Shown here piece by piece: positions 25,566-36,559 of a stretch of 64,000 nt of DNA (position 1 is its first letter; every line of letters starts with the position of its first letter). The position numbers and the translations under genes were made by a program. Below the pieces are notes generated by a model. It was not told the DNA's origin. It searched no databases and saw only the letters and a program-made list of their open reading frames with translations. This DNA comes from Flavobacterium muglaense (GTDB taxonomy: Bacteria > Bacteroidota > Bacteroidia > Flavobacteriales > Flavobacteriaceae), in NCBI RefSeq assembly GCF_014305155.1, contig NZ_JACRUK010000017.1:1-64000 (forward strand), given 5' to 3'.

Positions 25566-26117
25566 TTAAGAATTATTTAACAATGAATAGATGACAGTGT
25601 CAAGAAATTCTCCTTCGTACAAATGATTTTCAATAAAATGAGCTTCTTTTTTAAAACCACTTTTCTGGAGCACTCTTTCTGAGGCGTTATTCTTTGGATT
25701 GATGACAGCTTCGATAGAATGTAGCTTCATTTCATTAAATCCATATGCAATAACTTTTTTCATCGCTTCAGGAATAATTCCTTGACCATGAAATTCAGGG
25801 TTTAATATATAGCCTACTTCAGCGCGGTGATTATGTGGTTGAATTCTATAGTGGCCTATTATACCTATTAATTTAGGGCTTCCTCTAAAACTAATTCCCC
25901 AATTTATGCCTTCGTTTTTATCAATCATTGCGTTAATAGTATTGATATGATCTAAAGCATCGTCCAGTGTTTTGGCAATAGGTCTCGGGATGTATTTCAT
26001 TACTTCTTTATTAGAACGCAAGTCAAAAATTTCATTAACGTCATTTACAGTAACGCTTCTAAGGGTCAAACGATCTGTTTCTAAATTTGGGAACGGACTA
26101 AAATTGATTGTTAACAT
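25566..26117 (-). CDS. GNAT family N-acetyltransferase (RimJ/RimL-like)
   Basis: A 183-residue acetyltransferase of the RimJ/RimL group. ETDRLTLRSVTVNDVNEIF near 13-31 is the family start, GYILNPEFHGQGIIPEAMK carries the acetyl-CoA binding loop (HGQGI), and NNASERVLQKSGFKKEA is the conserved end. The substrate, often an N-terminal amine, is unknown. It lies 6 bp after the mutarotase-like gene on the same strand. Confidence 0.88.
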   Translation of the reverse strand: MLTINFSPFPNLETDRLTLRSVTVNDVNEIFDLRSNKEVMKYIPRPIAKTLDDALDHINTINAMIDKNEGINWGISFRGSPKLIGIIGHYRIQPHNHRAEVGYILNPEFHGQGIIPEAMKKVIAYGFNEMKLHSIEAVINPKNNASERVLQKSGFKKEAHFIENHLYEGEFLDTVIYSLLNNS

Positions 26118-26123
26118 TTTTTT

Positions 26124-26972
26124 TTATAATATTTGGATGCTAAATTCAGCGTTAAAAGTTGATTTTGGTTGTAGAATTTGAATTCCTTCTTTTTGCATAA
26201 TGTTTCCGGTGGTTTCAGTGGAGTCAGAGTAACCAAACCAAGGCTCGATGCAAAGAAAAGGGGCATTTGTTTTTGTCCAAATTCCCAAATGTGGAAAATC
26301 TTTATAATGCACTCTTATCAAAGGTTTTTTATTTTCTAAAATAGTTAAATAATCTGATTCTAAAGTTTTAAAAATCAAAGCATCGTTCTCAAATATTTTG
26401 TAATTTAAAGCTACTTTATTATCTGTTGTAGAAAGGGTTTCTGTTTTATTCGAAATTAAATCATCTTCTAATAAGTGGTATTGTAAAGGTTCGTTTTTTT
26501 CAAATTGAATACTATATTTTTCAAAATCACCCGTTAATGCGATAGCAGGATGAGCACCAATAGAGAATGGCATTGGAGTAGTACTACTATTAATAACTTG
26601 GTACGCAATTGTTAAATCATTGCCTGCTAGAGTATAAATAATTTGCAGTTCAAAATCAAAAGGATATACTTTTAAAGTATCCGTGTTAGATTTCAAAGAA
26701 AACACGGCACGATGATCTTGCTTTTCAATAAGTACAAATTCGTTATCTCTAGCAAATCCGTGGCGTGATAGCTTGTAAGGCTTGCCTTTAAAACTGTATG
26801 TATTATTTTTTAATGTTCCAACAATGGGAAAAAGAATCGGACTGTGTTTTCCCCAAAATTCAGGATTTCCTTCCCAGATGTATTCCTTGTTATTTGATTC
26901 TAATGAAAATAATTCGGCACCAAGATGATTTATTTTAGCAGTTAAGTCTGAATTGAAAAGTGTTGTAGTCAT
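26124..26972 (-). CDS. Aldose 1-epimerase family protein
   Basis: A 282-residue protein with the galactose mutarotase-like fold, of the LacX/YeaD-type subgroup. IWEGNPEFWGKHSPILFPIVG near 32-52, LSRHGFARDNEF with the catalytic-type His, and FSIGAHPAIAL with a second conserved His are visible. It probably interconverts sugar anomers in the cytosol, since no signal peptide is present. Co-directional with the acetyltransferase 6 bp downstream; divergent from the M1 peptidase gene. Confidence 0.88.
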   Translation of the reverse strand: MTTTLFNSDLTAKINHLGAELFSLESNNKEYIWEGNPEFWGKHSPILFPIVGTLKNNTYSFKGKPYKLSRHGFARDNEFVLIEKQDHRAVFSLKSNTDTLKVYPFDFELQIIYTLAGNDLTIAYQVINSSTTPMPFSIGAHPAIALTGDFEKYSIQFEKNEPLQYHLLEDDLISNKTETLSTTDNKVALNYKIFENDALIFKTLESDYLTILENKKPLIRVHYKDFPHLGIWTKTNAPFLCIEPWFGYSDSTETTGNIMQKEGIQILQPKSTFNAEFSIQIL

Positions 26973-27147
26973 TCTTTTTACTTTTTGGGGTGATAATTAC
27001 TGTAAATGTATTTTATAATTTTTATTTTATTCCAAAATTTCTCTAAAATATGTTTTCGATAAAATTTTCTTAATTTTTGATAAAAGCATTGAATTTAATT
27101 TACTGCTAAGCTTTTTTTTCGTTAATTTGGTAGTAAAATAACAACAG

Positions 27148-29409
27148 ATGAAAAATATTAGGTTCAAAGCCGGCTTACCATTGGCTTTATTATTTGGAAT
27201 TTCCTCCCTTTGGGCACAAGAAATGCCAGAAACCAAGGCAGCTGCTCCGGTTTCAAATTACAATTATCATGATGCTTTTGCGCCATTTTTTTATTCTAAA
27301 AATGGAACTACTACACGTTCAGCTAGCGGTCAACCAGGAGCTGAGTATTGGCAAAACAGAGCTGATTATGTATTAACAGCAAAATTAAATGAAAACACTA
27401 ACGAAATTATTGGTACTGATATAATTACGTACACCAATAATAGTCCTGACAAAATGAGTTTTGTTTGGATGAATGTAGATCAAAATTTATTTAAAGCAGA
27501 CTCTCGCGGAAACGCGGTTGTACCACTTACAGGTAGTCGTAATGGTGCACAAGGAGAAGTTTTTGACGGAGGACATAGAATCAAATCGGTTAAAATTGTT
27601 AACACTACTAATGGTAAAACAACTGAGCTAGAGACAAAGTTTTTAATAACCGATACTAGAATGCAAGTTTTTCTTCCTCAAGAATTAAAAGCTAAAGGTG
27701 GTGCGGTTAAAATTAAAATTGATTTCTCTTATATTTCACCCAAAGAAGGATCAGACAGAACAGGAGTTTTAGACACTAAAAACGGAAAAATATTTACTAT
27801 TGCACAGTGGTATCCACGTATGTGTGTGTATGATGACGTACGCGGATGGAACACAAATCCCTATTTGGGAGCGTCAGAGTTTTATTTAGAGTATGGAGAT
27901 TTTGATATTAATATCACCGCTCCAGCAAATCATATTGTAGTTTGTTCAGGAGAATTAGTAAATCCTACAGCGGTTTATAGTGCAACAGAGCAAGCGAGAT
28001 TAGCGAAGGCAAAAGCAAGTGATAAAACAGTATTCATACGTACTCAAGAAGAAGTAGAAGCATTAAAAACAAGTACAGCTACTAAAACGTGGCATTATAA
28101 GCTAAAGAATGCAAGGGATATGTCTTGGGCATCTTCGGCAGCTTTCATTCTAGATGGAGCCAAAATCGATCTTCCTAGCGGTAAAAAGTCTTTAGCATTA
28201 TCTGCGTATCCAGTAGAGAGTGGAGGAAATGGAGCCTATGGTCGTTCAACAGAGTTTGTAAAAGCATCAATTGAAAATTATTCAAAAAGATGGTTTGAAT
28301 ACTCTTATCCAGTGGCTACAAACGTAGCAGGTAATGAAGGTGGAATGGAGTACCCAGGAATTGTTTTTTGTGGATGGGAGTCAAAAGGAGAGGATCTATG
28401 GGGAGTTACAGACCATGAATTTGGTCACAACTGGTTTCCTATGATTGTAGGTTCAAACGAGCGTTTATTTGGATGGATGGATGAAGGGTTTAATACTTTT
28501 ATCAACTCACTTAGTTCAGTTGATTTTAACAATGGAGAATATAAAAGTCAAGCTACTGATTTACATAATATGGCCGAAGCTTTTACAAGTCCAAAGTTAG
28601 AAACGATTATGAGCTCTCCTGATAATATGAAGGAAGCAAATATAGGGATGTTGTGTTATTTTAAACCTAGTTCTGGTCTGATTGTGCTACGCGAGCAAGT
28701 TTTAGGAGCTGAACGTTTTGACTTGGCTTTTAGAACTTATGTAGAAAGATGGGCTTTTAAACATCCTACACCAGATGATTTCTTTAGAACAATGGAAAAT
28801 GTTTCGGGTGAAGATCTAAGTTGGTTTTGGAGAGGATGGTTTCAAAACAACTGGCGTTTTGATCAAGGTATTAACGGAATCAAATACGTAAAAAATGATC
28901 CTAAACAAGGAGTCATAATTACAGTTGAGAATTTCGAAAAAATGCCAATGCCAATCGTTTTAGATGTAAAATTAAAAAGTGGTAAAGTAGACAGAGTAAA
29001 ATTACCTGTTGAAGTATGGCAAAGAAATAATTCATGGTCATTCAAGCACAATTCTACAGAAGAAATAGAAAGTATTACTTTAGATCCTGATCATGTGTTT
29101 CCTGATAGCAATGAATCAAATAATGTTTGGACAAGTGGTGCTGGTGCAATTGAAAAAGATGTGATTTTGGATGGTTATTTAGGTACGTATTCAAATACAA
29201 AAGCCCCTATCAAAATAACATTCTCTGAAAAGAATTCAGTGCTAAATGTTTTAATTACTGATTACCCCCAGTTTACTGTTGAACCAATAGGTAAAGATTT
29301 ATTTGAATCTACAAGAGCAGGATTAAAATTCCAGTTTAATGAAGATAAATCTGGTTTTGATATGATTATCAGTGCCGATCAAAAAATTCCTTTTACAAAG
29401 GATAAATAA
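27148..29409 (+). CDS. M1 family metallopeptidase, exported
   Basis: A 753-residue zinc aminopeptidase-like protein with a signal peptide (about 1-24, ending LWAQ). The zinc site HEFGH is at 423-427 with the third ligand Glu446 exactly 19 residues on, and the exopeptidase motif appears as GGMEYPG near 398-404 in place of GAMEN. The last 85 residues (after DPDHVFPD) form an extra beta domain. Periplasmic or outer-membrane peptide degradation is inferred. A strong terminator follows. Confidence 0.93.
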   Translation: MKNIRFKAGLPLALLFGISSLWAQEMPETKAAAPVSNYNYHDAFAPFFYSKNGTTTRSASGQPGAEYWQNRADYVLTAKLNENTNEIIGTDIITYTNNSPDKMSFVWMNVDQNLFKADSRGNAVVPLTGSRNGAQGEVFDGGHRIKSVKIVNTTNGKTTELETKFLITDTRMQVFLPQELKAKGGAVKIKIDFSYISPKEGSDRTGVLDTKNGKIFTIAQWYPRMCVYDDVRGWNTNPYLGASEFYLEYGDFDINITAPANHIVVCSGELVNPTAVYSATEQARLAKAKASDKTVFIRTQEEVEALKTSTATKTWHYKLKNARDMSWASSAAFILDGAKIDLPSGKKSLALSAYPVESGGNGAYGRSTEFVKASIENYSKRWFEYSYPVATNVAGNEGGMEYPGIVFCGWESKGEDLWGVTDHEFGHNWFPMIVGSNERLFGWMDEGFNTFINSLSSVDFNNGEYKSQATDLHNMAEAFTSPKLETIMSSPDNMKEANIGMLCYFKPSSGLIVLREQVLGAERFDLAFRTYVERWAFKHPTPDDFFRTMENVSGEDLSWFWRGWFQNNWRFDQGINGIKYVKNDPKQGVIITVENFEKMPMPIVLDVKLKSGKVDRVKLPVEVWQRNNSWSFKHNSTEEIESITLDPDHVFPDSNESNNVWTSGAGAIEKDVILDGYLGTYSNTKAPIKITFSEKNSVLNVLITDYPQFTVEPIGKDLFESTRAGLKFQFNEDKSGFDMIISADQKIPFTKDK

Positions 29410-29432
29410 TAAAATCCGATTTATAGCATATA

Positions 29433-29462
29433 AAAACACCAGCATATTTGCTGGTGTTTTTT
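29433..29462 (+). terminator. Intrinsic terminator after the M1 peptidase gene
   Basis: A perfect stem ACACCAGCA / TGCTGGTGT with a TATT loop is flanked by A and T runs, so it can act in both directions between the convergent peptidase and aguA genes. Confidence 0.9.
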
Positions 29463-29492
29463 ATTATAAGAATAATCTAATCGAAAAATAGT

Positions 29493-30536
29493 TTAAGCTG
29501 GTATTTGTTGACTCAAACAATGAAGTGTTCCAAATCCCCAGATCAAATCAATAGCACTAATTCCAATGATTTCGCGATCAGGAAAGCATTCTGCCAATAT
29601 ATTTAAGGCTTTACGGTCGTTAGCATCATTGAAGGTAGGTACTAAAACACATTTATTCAGGATTAAGAAATTGGCATAACTAGCAGGCAATCTTAAATCT
29701 TCAAAATCAATACGTTTAGGCATTGGTAAAGCTACAATCACTGGTGATTTTCCATTTTCTAGTTTAGCTTCTTGCAAACGCTTTAAGTTGTCCTGCAATG
29801 GTTTGTAATTAGCGTCTTTTGAGTCCATTTCTACAATGGTGACTATGGTGTCTTCATTGATAAAACGACATAAATCATCAATATGTCCGTGGGTATCGTC
29901 ACCTTCTACACCGTCTCCAAGCCAGATCACATTAGTAACACCAAGATATTCCTTGAATACAGCTTCATAATCCGCCTTTGTAAATCCGGGATTACGAACT
30001 TGAATATCGGGATGCATCAAGCACTCTTCTGAAGTTAATAATGTTCCTTTACCGTTTACATCAATTGCTCCCCCTTCAATAATTACAGGTTTACCTTTAT
30101 ACGTTACTTGCGTAATAGGCATGTTCAGATGACGAGCAACTGTTGCAGGAATGTGTTTGTCTAATTGGAAATTTTTATACTTCGCCCAACCATTAAAATT
30201 AAAGTTCAACGCTTCTCTTTTACCGTTGTTCTGAACCACAATAGGACCAGAATCACGCATCCAGCTTCTGTTGGTTTTTTGAACAATAAAGGAAACTTGA
30301 TCAAGATTTACTCTTGCCATTTCGAGCATTTGGGTTACTTTTTCTTTTAGTTTTTCATCGGCAACGACTAAGAAAACAGTTTCGTAAGTCGTTACTTTTT
30401 TTATAAATTCGACAAAAGCCCATTGAATCGCTTCGTATTTTCCAGGCCAGTCTTTTCCGTTATGTGGAAAACAAAGTAATATCCCTTGTTGGTTTTCCCA
30501 TTCTGCCGGAAATCTTCGGTTGTTTGTAGTACTCAT
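29493..30536 (-). CDS. aguA: Agmatine deiminase
   Basis: A 347-residue guanidino-group modifying enzyme (peptidyl-arginine deiminase-like family) that converts agmatine to N-carbamoylputrescine. The fold signature WMRDSGP near 92-98, EGGAIDVNG near 154-162, His218/Asp220 in HGHIDD and the nucleophile Cys340 in GTLHCLSQQ are all present. It lies 2 bp after the aguB gene, so both steps to putrescine are encoded in one transcript. Confidence 0.94.
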   Translation of the reverse strand: MSTTNNRRFPAEWENQQGILLCFPHNGKDWPGKYEAIQWAFVEFIKKVTTYETVFLVVADEKLKEKVTQMLEMARVNLDQVSFIVQKTNRSWMRDSGPIVVQNNGKREALNFNFNGWAKYKNFQLDKHIPATVARHLNMPITQVTYKGKPVIIEGGAIDVNGKGTLLTSEECLMHPDIQVRNPGFTKADYEAVFKEYLGVTNVIWLGDGVEGDDTHGHIDDLCRFINEDTIVTIVEMDSKDANYKPLQDNLKRLQEAKLENGKSPVIVALPMPKRIDFEDLRLPASYANFLILNKCVLVPTFNDANDRKALNILAECFPDREIIGISAIDLIWGFGTLHCLSQQIPA

Positions 30537-30538
30537 AA

Positions 30539-31426
30539 TTAGTCGATTGCTCTTTTAGTAATGTCACCAAAAGCGTCAATTCGTCTGTCTCTAAAAAACG
30601 GCCAGTTTTGGCGTACATTTTCTTGTAAGTCAAGATCTACTTCGGCAATTAAGATTTCTTCTTTATCATGTGAGGCTTGCGCCAAAATTTCTCCTTGTGG
30701 TCCAGCAATAAACGAAGATCCCCAAAACTGAATTCCAGCTGTATCTGGTAAGTATTGCTCTAGACCAATTCTATTTGCGGCAGCAACATAAACACCATTT
30801 GCTACAGCATGCCCTTTCATTACACTCATCCAAGCACCATGTTGGTTAACTCCATATTCGTCTTTCTCGGCTGGATGCCATCCAATAGCTGTTGGGTAAA
30901 ATAAAACCTCAGCACCTTGAAGAGCCGTTAAACGAGCTGCTTCTGGATACCATTGATCCCAACAAATTAAGGTACCTATCTTTCCTTTTTGTGTTGGTAT
31001 CGTTTTAAATCCTAAGTCACCAGGTGTAAAGTAGAATTTTTCATAAAAATGTGGGTCATCTGGAATGTGCATTTTTCTATATAGTCCAGCTTCAGATCCA
31101 TCAGTATCGATAATGTAAGCGCTATTGTGATAGATGCCAGCCATTCTTTTTTCGAAAAATGGAACAATAATCACTACACCCAATTCCTTTGCCAAAGCGC
31201 TAAAAGCAATGAAGGAAGTACTGTAAAGTGGTTCAGCTAAAGCAAAATTATCCACATCTTCACTTTGACAGAAATAATGACTGCTGTACAATTCTGGCAA
31301 GGAAATCACTTCGGCACCTTGAGCTGCTGCATCACGTACCCAACTTAAACATTTTTTCAAGTTGTTTTCGGCAACATCGTTAAGGTTCAATTGGATAACA
31401 GCTATTTTATATTTTTTATTTGGCAT
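30539..31426 (-). CDS. aguB: N-carbamoylputrescine amidase
   Basis: A 295-residue nitrilase-superfamily enzyme. The catalytic triad is Glu45 (SLPELY), Lys118 (YRKMHIPDDP) and Cys155 (LICWDQWYPE). The HIPDDPHFYEKFYFTPGD segment is typical of N-carbamoylputrescine amidases. It hydrolyses N-carbamoylputrescine to putrescine, ammonia and CO2. The adjacent aguA gene 2 bp downstream supports the assignment. Confidence 0.94.
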   Translation of the reverse strand: MPNKKYKIAVIQLNLNDVAENNLKKCLSWVRDAAAQGAEVISLPELYSSHYFCQSEDVDNFALAEPLYSTSFIAFSALAKELGVVIIVPFFEKRMAGIYHNSAYIIDTDGSEAGLYRKMHIPDDPHFYEKFYFTPGDLGFKTIPTQKGKIGTLICWDQWYPEAARLTALQGAEVLFYPTAIGWHPAEKDEYGVNQHGAWMSVMKGHAVANGVYVAAANRIGLEQYLPDTAGIQFWGSSFIAGPQGEILAQASHDKEEILIAEVDLDLQENVRQNWPFFRDRRIDAFGDITKRAID

Positions 31427-31529
31427 CAGATAAATTTTTAGATTGCAAAAATAAGAATTTATGTCGACTATTAAAAAGAGGTTTGTTAAAATAGTGATAA
31501 CGTAGGTATCGGTTAGGCCAAATGTATTT

Positions 31530-31537
31530 TATATTTG
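31530..31537 (+). promoter_or_regulatory. TAnnTTTG box before the 93-residue protein gene
   Basis: TATATTTG matches the -7 element exactly, 75 bp upstream of the ATG at 31613. No good -33 partner is seen. Confidence 0.45.
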
Positions 31538-31612
31538 TTAAACAATCCTAAATAAAAGAGGACTCGTGTACCAAATCAATTGAACCAGATTATTAATAAA
31601 ATATAAGTCATT

Positions 31613-31894
31613 ATGAATACTGATTTTGAAATCATCGAGAAAGAAAACATACAAACCTTAAAATTTCCACATGTAGAAGTTTTAGAAGACGATAACGCGA
31701 TCAATCAAAGAAAAACCGAACTAGAGCGTGCACTTTCTTTAGGAAATTTAGAACATTCTAAAATCCAAATCTTTTTTGAAGATGAGCAGTCTAAAAAGAT
31801 GGTAGAAACAACCGTTTGGGCACTTACAGATGAAAGTGTAGTATTAAAAAAAGGTGTAGGTATCCCAATAAACCGCATTTTGAAAATTGCTTAA
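31613..31894 (+). CDS. Small conserved protein of unknown function
   Basis: A 93-residue acidic cytosolic protein without signal or membrane segment. I do not recognise a named domain. The pattern of a short helix (QRKTELERALSLGN, about 37-50) between beta-type segments and a final GVGIPINRILKI suggests a small alpha/beta fold. It has its own promoter box and a terminator, so it is likely monocistronic and real. Confidence 0.65.
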   Translation: MNTDFEIIEKENIQTLKFPHVEVLEDDNAINQRKTELERALSLGNLEHSKIQIFFEDEQSKKMVETTVWALTDESVVLKKGVGIPINRILKIA

Positions 31895-31961
31895 AAATTA
31901 CATTTTGACAACTGCAATTTATTTGCGGAAGCAAAGAAGTGTGACGGTACAGTATGAAATA

Positions 31962-31999
31962 AAAAAACGGATTGAAATTGAATTTCTATCCGTTTTTTT
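31962..31999. terminator. Bidirectional terminator between convergent genes
   Basis: ACGGATTGAAAT and ATTTCTATCCGT pair with one mismatch around TGA, with A run on the left and T run on the right. It serves the small protein gene and the convergent PEBP gene. Confidence 0.88.
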
Positions 32000-32004
32000 A
32001 ATTT

Positions 32005-32553
32005 CTATCTTTTATAATAAACAACAATACTAGCTTTTGCTAAAGTCTGGTTCCAGAGATTAAAGCCTACAACAGCAGGGTTTGTATTTTCATTTGTTCC
32101 TAGCTTATCTGTTTTTAGAGCAAAAACGGTGATGATGTATTCATGATATCCGTGACCTTCAGGTGGACATGGACCTCCAAATCCTTTAATACCGTAGTCA
32201 GTTGTACTTTGAATAACCCCTTTTGGAGTTAAATTAAGGGTTACGTTTCCTGCGTTTTGTACAAGTTCATTGACGTTTGATGGAATGTCTACTACCACCC
32301 AGTGCCAGAACCCGCTGCCTGTAGGTGCATCTGGATCATACATCGTAACAGCAAAACTCTTTGTTCCTTCAGGAGCGTTAGCCCAACTTAATTGAGGCGA
32401 TAAATTATCACCAGAACAACCAAAACCATTGAATTCTTGAGATTTAGTTGCTTGTCCGCCTAGGTTTTTACTAGTTAAAGTAAATGTTTTTTGTGCGAAA
32501 ATAGTAGTCGAAAATAGTAATGATAATGCTAAAACTAAACTTGCTTTTTTCAT
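32005..32553 (-). CDS. Exported YbhB/YbcL-type PEBP protein
   Basis: A 182-residue phosphatidylethanolamine-binding-protein family member of the bacterial YbhB/YbcL (Raf kinase inhibitor-like) group. A signal peptide (MKKASLVLALSLLF...FAQ) is followed by the core: LSPQLSWANAPEGTKSFAVTMYDPDAPTGSGFWHWVV holds the ligand-pocket DPD and HW motifs, and GYHEYIITVFAL is the second conserved block. The frame is open upstream, but the ATG at 32553 gives the signal peptide. Ligand unknown. The AraC-type regulator gene lies just upstream on the same strand. Confidence 0.9.
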   Translation of the reverse strand: MKKASLVLALSLLFSTTIFAQKTFTLTSKNLGGQATKSQEFNGFGCSGDNLSPQLSWANAPEGTKSFAVTMYDPDAPTGSGFWHWVVVDIPSNVNELVQNAGNVTLNLTPKGVIQSTTDYGIKGFGGPCPPEGHGYHEYIITVFALKTDKLGTNENTNPAVVGFNLWNQTLAKASIVVYYKR

Positions 32554-32639
32554 TTTGTGTGTTTTAAATGTTTTTGCAAATGTAGAGTCAATGCTTGATC
32601 TAAAGAAGATGAAAAGGTTCAAAAACTGTTGCTAAAAGT

Positions 32640-33476
32640 TCAGCTTTTTCCATCTTGCTTTGGAGTGATACCATATTTTGATTTGTACGCTTGAATAAAA
32701 CTAGATAGATTTTCGTACCCAACTTCATAATAAATTTCGGAAGCATTTTTATGTTCCTGATGAAGTAAAAAATAAGCGTGTTCTAGCCGTTTGTTTTGAA
32801 ACCATTTAATAGGGGATTCGGCATAATGTTTTTCAAATTCTCTTTTAAAAGTGGAAATACTCATATTGCATAAAAAAGCCAATTCAGTGATCGTTAATTT
32901 ATTCAAGAGATTGTTTTCGACTGTTTGAATAATTTTTTGCTGGCTGTTATTGCTGTTTGAAAGTAGTGCATGAACAAATTCTACTCCATCAATTGCTGTT
33001 AAATAGAGAATAATTTCTTCCAGTTTTACTTCCAGTAATTTTTCTTGTGTAGTTTTGGTTAATTTAGATATATCTAGCAAACTAGTTACAAAACGCTTGA
33101 TAAAGTCATCGTATTTAAAAGAGTAAACGGACTTTTTACTACTAAATTCAGCTTGATCTACAGCTGTTTTTTTGACAATCTTTAGCAAGGTTTCATTGGA
33201 AAAAAACAGTAGGATGCTTCTATAATTTTTACCTGCTGATAGCTTCTCAGTCATTAAGCAATGCCCTGCTTTCATTAACAAGAAATGAGAATTATCAATT
33301 GACCAAGCCGAATTATCAAAAAAAACATCTTTAGTGCCCTCTGCAAGGAAGCTAAAAGTATTTTGGTTTAAAATAATTTGTTGTTTGGTTATTTCCTGAT
33401 CACTTTGATAATCGTATACTTTTACAAAATCCGATTTTTGTATCGGGAGTTCGTCAGGAAGCGCAATTATTTTCAT
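32640..33476 (-). CDS. AraC family transcriptional regulator
   Basis: A 278-residue regulator. The C-terminal 100 residues hold two helix-turn-helix motifs (LTITELAFLCNMSISTFKREFEKHY and SEIYYEVGYENLSSFIQAYKSKYGITP). The N-terminal part is a probable effector or dimerisation domain of cupin-like type. The ATG at 33476 is preferred over a TTG six codons upstream. The PEBP gene follows after 86 bp and is a plausible target, though that is inference. Confidence 0.9.
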   Translation of the reverse strand: MKIIALPDELPIQKSDFVKVYDYQSDQEITKQQIILNQNTFSFLAEGTKDVFFDNSAWSIDNSHFLLMKAGHCLMTEKLSAGKNYRSILLFFSNETLLKIVKKTAVDQAEFSSKKSVYSFKYDDFIKRFVTSLLDISKLTKTTQEKLLEVKLEEIILYLTAIDGVEFVHALLSNSNNSQQKIIQTVENNLLNKLTITELAFLCNMSISTFKREFEKHYAESPIKWFQNKRLEHAYFLLHQEHKNASEIYYEVGYENLSSFIQAYKSKYGITPKQDGKS

Positions 33477-33603
33477 CGGAATTTGTTTTTGCAAAAGTAA
33501 GCGTATAAAAGGAATTAATTATCATTATTTATCTAGAGCGCTATTTTGTTGTTTTTTACTATGCAGAGATACGCAAAGAGAGCACAGCGATACGCAACGA
33601 TTT

Positions 33604-33632
33604 ACTTGCCCAAACTTGTCTTTTGAGCAAGT
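33604..33632. other. Hairpin in the clpB-AraC gap
   Basis: ACTTGCCCAAA and TTTTGAGCAAGT pair with one mismatch around CTTGTC. It lacks a T run on either side, so it is not a clear terminator. The surrounding gap 33477-33875 also holds repeat copy E, a short stretch of GATACGCAA(A/C) words near 33570 and the clpB terminator. Confidence 0.4.
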
Positions 33633-33711
33633 AGTCATCCCTTTAAGAAACTTGACAAACTGTTTTTAGTTTTTTTAATAAGCTTCTTATGAAATCTAGT
33701 TGTTTTAATCA

Positions 33712-33780
33712 GCCCTGATCGAGGCGGCATCCTCGTAGTGCAACGAAGAGATATAGCCGAGAGCAGGAGGGAAGGTGATT
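33712..33780. repeat. Hairpin-forming dispersed repeat, copy E
   Basis: CAGCCCTGATCGAGGCGGCATCCTCG at the start and CGAAGAGATATAGCCGAGAGCAGG at the end show the common boundary pattern (AGCCC-GAT ... AGC-GGA), with a short GC-richer centre. It lies downstream of clpB. Confidence 0.65.
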
Positions 33781-33822
33781 ATGAAAAAAAAAACGTTCTG
33801 CTCCTAAAAAAAAGCACAAAAA

Positions 33823-33846
33823 AACACCAGCCTTGTGACTGGTGTT
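33823..33846 (-). terminator. Intrinsic terminator of clpB
   Basis: On the minus strand ACACCAG and CTGGTGT pair around an 8-base loop and are followed by a T run. It lies 30 bp after the clpB stop. Confidence 0.85.
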
Positions 33847-33875
33847 CTCTTACTACAAAAAAAAAATATAATTAT

Positions 33876-36482
33876 TTATTCTACTAATTCGGTTTGATTT
33901 CTAAAAACCAATTCGCCATCAAAAGCATCTAAAAGAATGATGCTATCGGTTGCTATTTTGCCAGCTAAAATCTCCTTCGACAACTTGTTCAATACCTCAC
34001 GTTGAATCACACGTTTCACGGGGCGAGCTCCAAATTGTGGATCAAAACCTTTTTCAGAAAGATGTGTAATTGCATCGGGTGTGGCGTCCATGGTGATGCC
34101 TTGCAGGGCCAGCATTTTAGTAACTGATTTTAGTTGTAAACTCACGATTTTAGTAATATTTGCCGTTGTTAGAGGCGTAAACATCACAATCTCGTCGATA
34201 CGATTGATGAATTCAGGTCGGACCGTTTGTTTTAATAAGTTCAACACTTCTACTTTGGCTACCTCAGTAGTTTCTTCAAGACTGCCTTTGATATTCTCGA
34301 ATTTCTCTTGTATAATCTGACTTCCCATGTTGGAAGTCATGATGATTATGGTGTTTTTAAAATCGGCTAGACGTCCTTTATTATCCGTTAATCTACCTTC
34401 ATCTAATACTTGCAACAAGATATTAAAGGTGTCTGGATGTGCTTTCTCGATTTCATCTAATAAAATAACTGAATATGGTTTTCTGCGCACGGCCTCTGTC
34501 AACTGTCCGCCTTCATCATAACCTACGTATCCGGGAGGCGCACCCACTAAACGGCTCACACTGTGGCGTTCTTGGTACTCACTCATATCGATGCGTGTCA
34601 TAGCGTTTTCATCGTCAAATAAATATTCGGCTAAGGCTTTCGCCAATTCTGTTTTACCCACACCGGTTGTCCCCAAGAAAAGGAAACTTCCCACGGGTTT
34701 GCGCATGTCCTGCAAACCCGCACGAGAACGGCGTACAGCATCACTGACCGCTTCAATAGCTTCCTCTTGACCTACCACGCGGCGGTGCAATTCTTCTTCA
34801 AGATGCAATAGTTTTTCGCGTTCGCCTTGTAGCATTTTCATAACTGGAATTCCTGTCCATTTAGCCACTACTTCAGCAATGTCTTCGCGAGTTACCTCTT
34901 CTTTAATTAATGAACTGCCTCCAGCTTGATTTTCGACTAATTCTTTGTGCAAAATATCCAATCGCTCTTGCGCTTCCTTGATTTTTCCGTAACGTATTTC
35001 GGCTACTTTTCCGTAATCTCCATCACGCTCCGCACGTTCTGCTTCGTATTTATAGTCTTCAATCTCAGTCTTGATGGCTTGTACATTATCCACCACATCT
35101 TTCTCCGATTTCCATTTGGTATAAATGGTGTTGCGGTCTTCTTTTAAATTGGCCAATTCCATACCAAGGACTTTGAGTTTGCTCTCATCTTTTTCGCGCT
35201 TGATGGCTTCAATTTCGATTTCGAGTTGCATCACCTTTCGGTCTAAAACGTCCAGTTCTTCCGGTTTAGAGTTGATCTCCATTCTAATTTTTGAAGCCGC
35301 CTCATCCATTAAATCAATGGCTTTGTCTGGAAGAAAACGATTCGTAATATAACGCTGTGATAATTCTACAGCGGCAATAATGGCCTCATCTTTGATTTGG
35401 ACTTTATGGTGTGTTTCGTATTTTTCTTTGATTCCACGAAGAATCGAAATTGCACTTTCGGTATCGGGTTCTTCAATAATAATTTTCTGAAAACGACGCT
35501 CTAGGGCTTTGTCTTTTTCGAAATATTTTTGGTATTCGTCCAAGGTCGTTGCACCAATAGCTCTTAGTTCTCCACGAGCCAAGGCTGGCTTCAATATATT
35601 AGCGGCATCCATAGCGCCTTCGCCACCACCTGCACCTACAAGCGTGTGAATCTCATCAATAAAAAGCACAATGTCACCTTCGGCGGCAGTTACTTCTTTT
35701 ACAACGGCTTTCAAGCGTTCTTCAAACTCTCCCTTGAATTTGGCTCCCGCAATTAGGGCACCCATATCGAGTGAGAAAACGATTTTATCCTTCAAGTTAT
35801 CAGGTACATCACCATCAACGATACGATGTGCTAAACCTTCGGCAATGGCGGTTTTACCCACGCCAGGCTCTCCCACAAGCATCGGATTGTTTTTGGTTCT
35901 ACGTGTCAAGATTTGCAATACCCGTCTAATTTCTTCGTCGCGGCCAATAACTGGATCTAGTTTCCCGGCTTTGGCCAACTCATTTAAATTGTTGGCGTAT
36001 TTGTTTAAAGAGTTGTACGTTTCCTCGGCAGAGGCAGAGGTTACACGTTCTCCTTTTCGCAATTCGTCAATAGCTGCTTTCAAACCTTTCTCGGTTACAC
36101 CTTGGTCTTTTAAGATTTGAGAAACTTTACTTTTTGAACCAAAAATAGCCAAAATTAAATGCTCGATAGAAACAAATTCATCGTTCATTTTTTTTGCAAT
36201 AATCTCTGCTTCGTTTAGAGCTTTGTTCGCATCTCTTGAAAGCATTACTTCGCCACCAGAAACTTTTGGAAAACTTTGAATGGTACTGTCTAAAACTTGG
36301 ATAAATAAGGACACATTTACATTTAGTTTTTTCAAAATAAAGGGTGCTACATTTTCATCGACTTCAAATATGGCCTTAAAAATATGTTCGTTTTCTATTT
36401 GTTGCTGTCCATAACCTTGAGCCAATTGTTGCGATTGCTGAATGGCTTCCTGCGACTTAATGGTAAATTTATTTATGTTCAT
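33876..36482 (-). CDS. clpB: ATP-dependent chaperone ClpB
   Basis: An 868-residue Hsp100 disaggregase. An N-terminal Clp repeat domain (about 1-145) precedes AAA+ domain 1 with Walker A GEPGVGKT at 204-211 and Walker [11 protein letters not shown]. The coiled-coil middle domain spans about 400-520 ([20 protein letters not shown]). AAA+ domain 2 has GTTGVGKT near 605 and [13 protein letters not shown]. The ATG at 36482 gives [13 protein letters not shown]; seven further upstream codons are open but atypical. It solubilises aggregated protein with DnaK. Confidence 0.97.
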   Translation of the reverse strand: MNINKFTIKSQEAIQQSQQLAQGYGQQQIENEHIFKAIFEVDENVAPFILKKLNVNVSLFIQVLDSTIQSFPKVSGGEVMLSRDANKALNEAEIIAKKMNDEFVSIEHLILAIFGSKSKVSQILKDQGVTEKGLKAAIDELRKGERVTSASAEETYNSLNKYANNLNELAKAGKLDPVIGRDEEIRRVLQILTRRTKNNPMLVGEPGVGKTAIAEGLAHRIVDGDVPDNLKDKIVFSLDMGALIAGAKFKGEFEERLKAVVKEVTAAEGDIVLFIDEIHTLVGAGGGEGAMDAANILKPALARGELRAIGATTLDEYQKYFEKDKALERRFQKIIIEEPDTESAISILRGIKEKYETHHKVQIKDEAIIAAVELSQRYITNRFLPDKAIDLMDEAASKIRMEINSKPEELDVLDRKVMQLEIEIEAIKREKDESKLKVLGMELANLKEDRNTIYTKWKSEKDVVDNVQAIKTEIEDYKYEAERAERDGDYGKVAEIRYGKIKEAQERLDILHKELVENQAGGSSLIKEEVTREDIAEVVAKWTGIPVMKMLQGEREKLLHLEEELHRRVVGQEEAIEAVSDAVRRSRAGLQDMRKPVGSFLFLGTTGVGKTELAKALAEYLFDDENAMTRIDMSEYQERHSVSRLVGAPPGYVGYDEGGQLTEAVRRKPYSVILLDEIEKAHPDTFNILLQVLDEGRLTDNKGRLADFKNTIIIMTSNMGSQIIQEKFENIKGSLEETTEVAKVEVLNLLKQTVRPEFINRIDEIVMFTPLTTANITKIVSLQLKSVTKMLALQGITMDATPDAITHLSEKGFDPQFGARPVKRVIQREVLNKLSKEILAGKIATDSIILLDAFDGELVFRNQTELVE

Positions 36483-36559
36483 GTTTTTATAGTTTAATAA
36501 CAAGCTTGTATTTTTAGTTTTGAAAAAAGAGACAAGCTGTGTTTATTAGTAATTTGTTT

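Noticed and set aside
35671..36120. Open frame of 149 codons on the plus strand inside clpB
   Set aside because: It lies fully antisense to a strongly conserved ClpB coding sequence, has low-complexity serine/leucine-rich composition and no promoter box.
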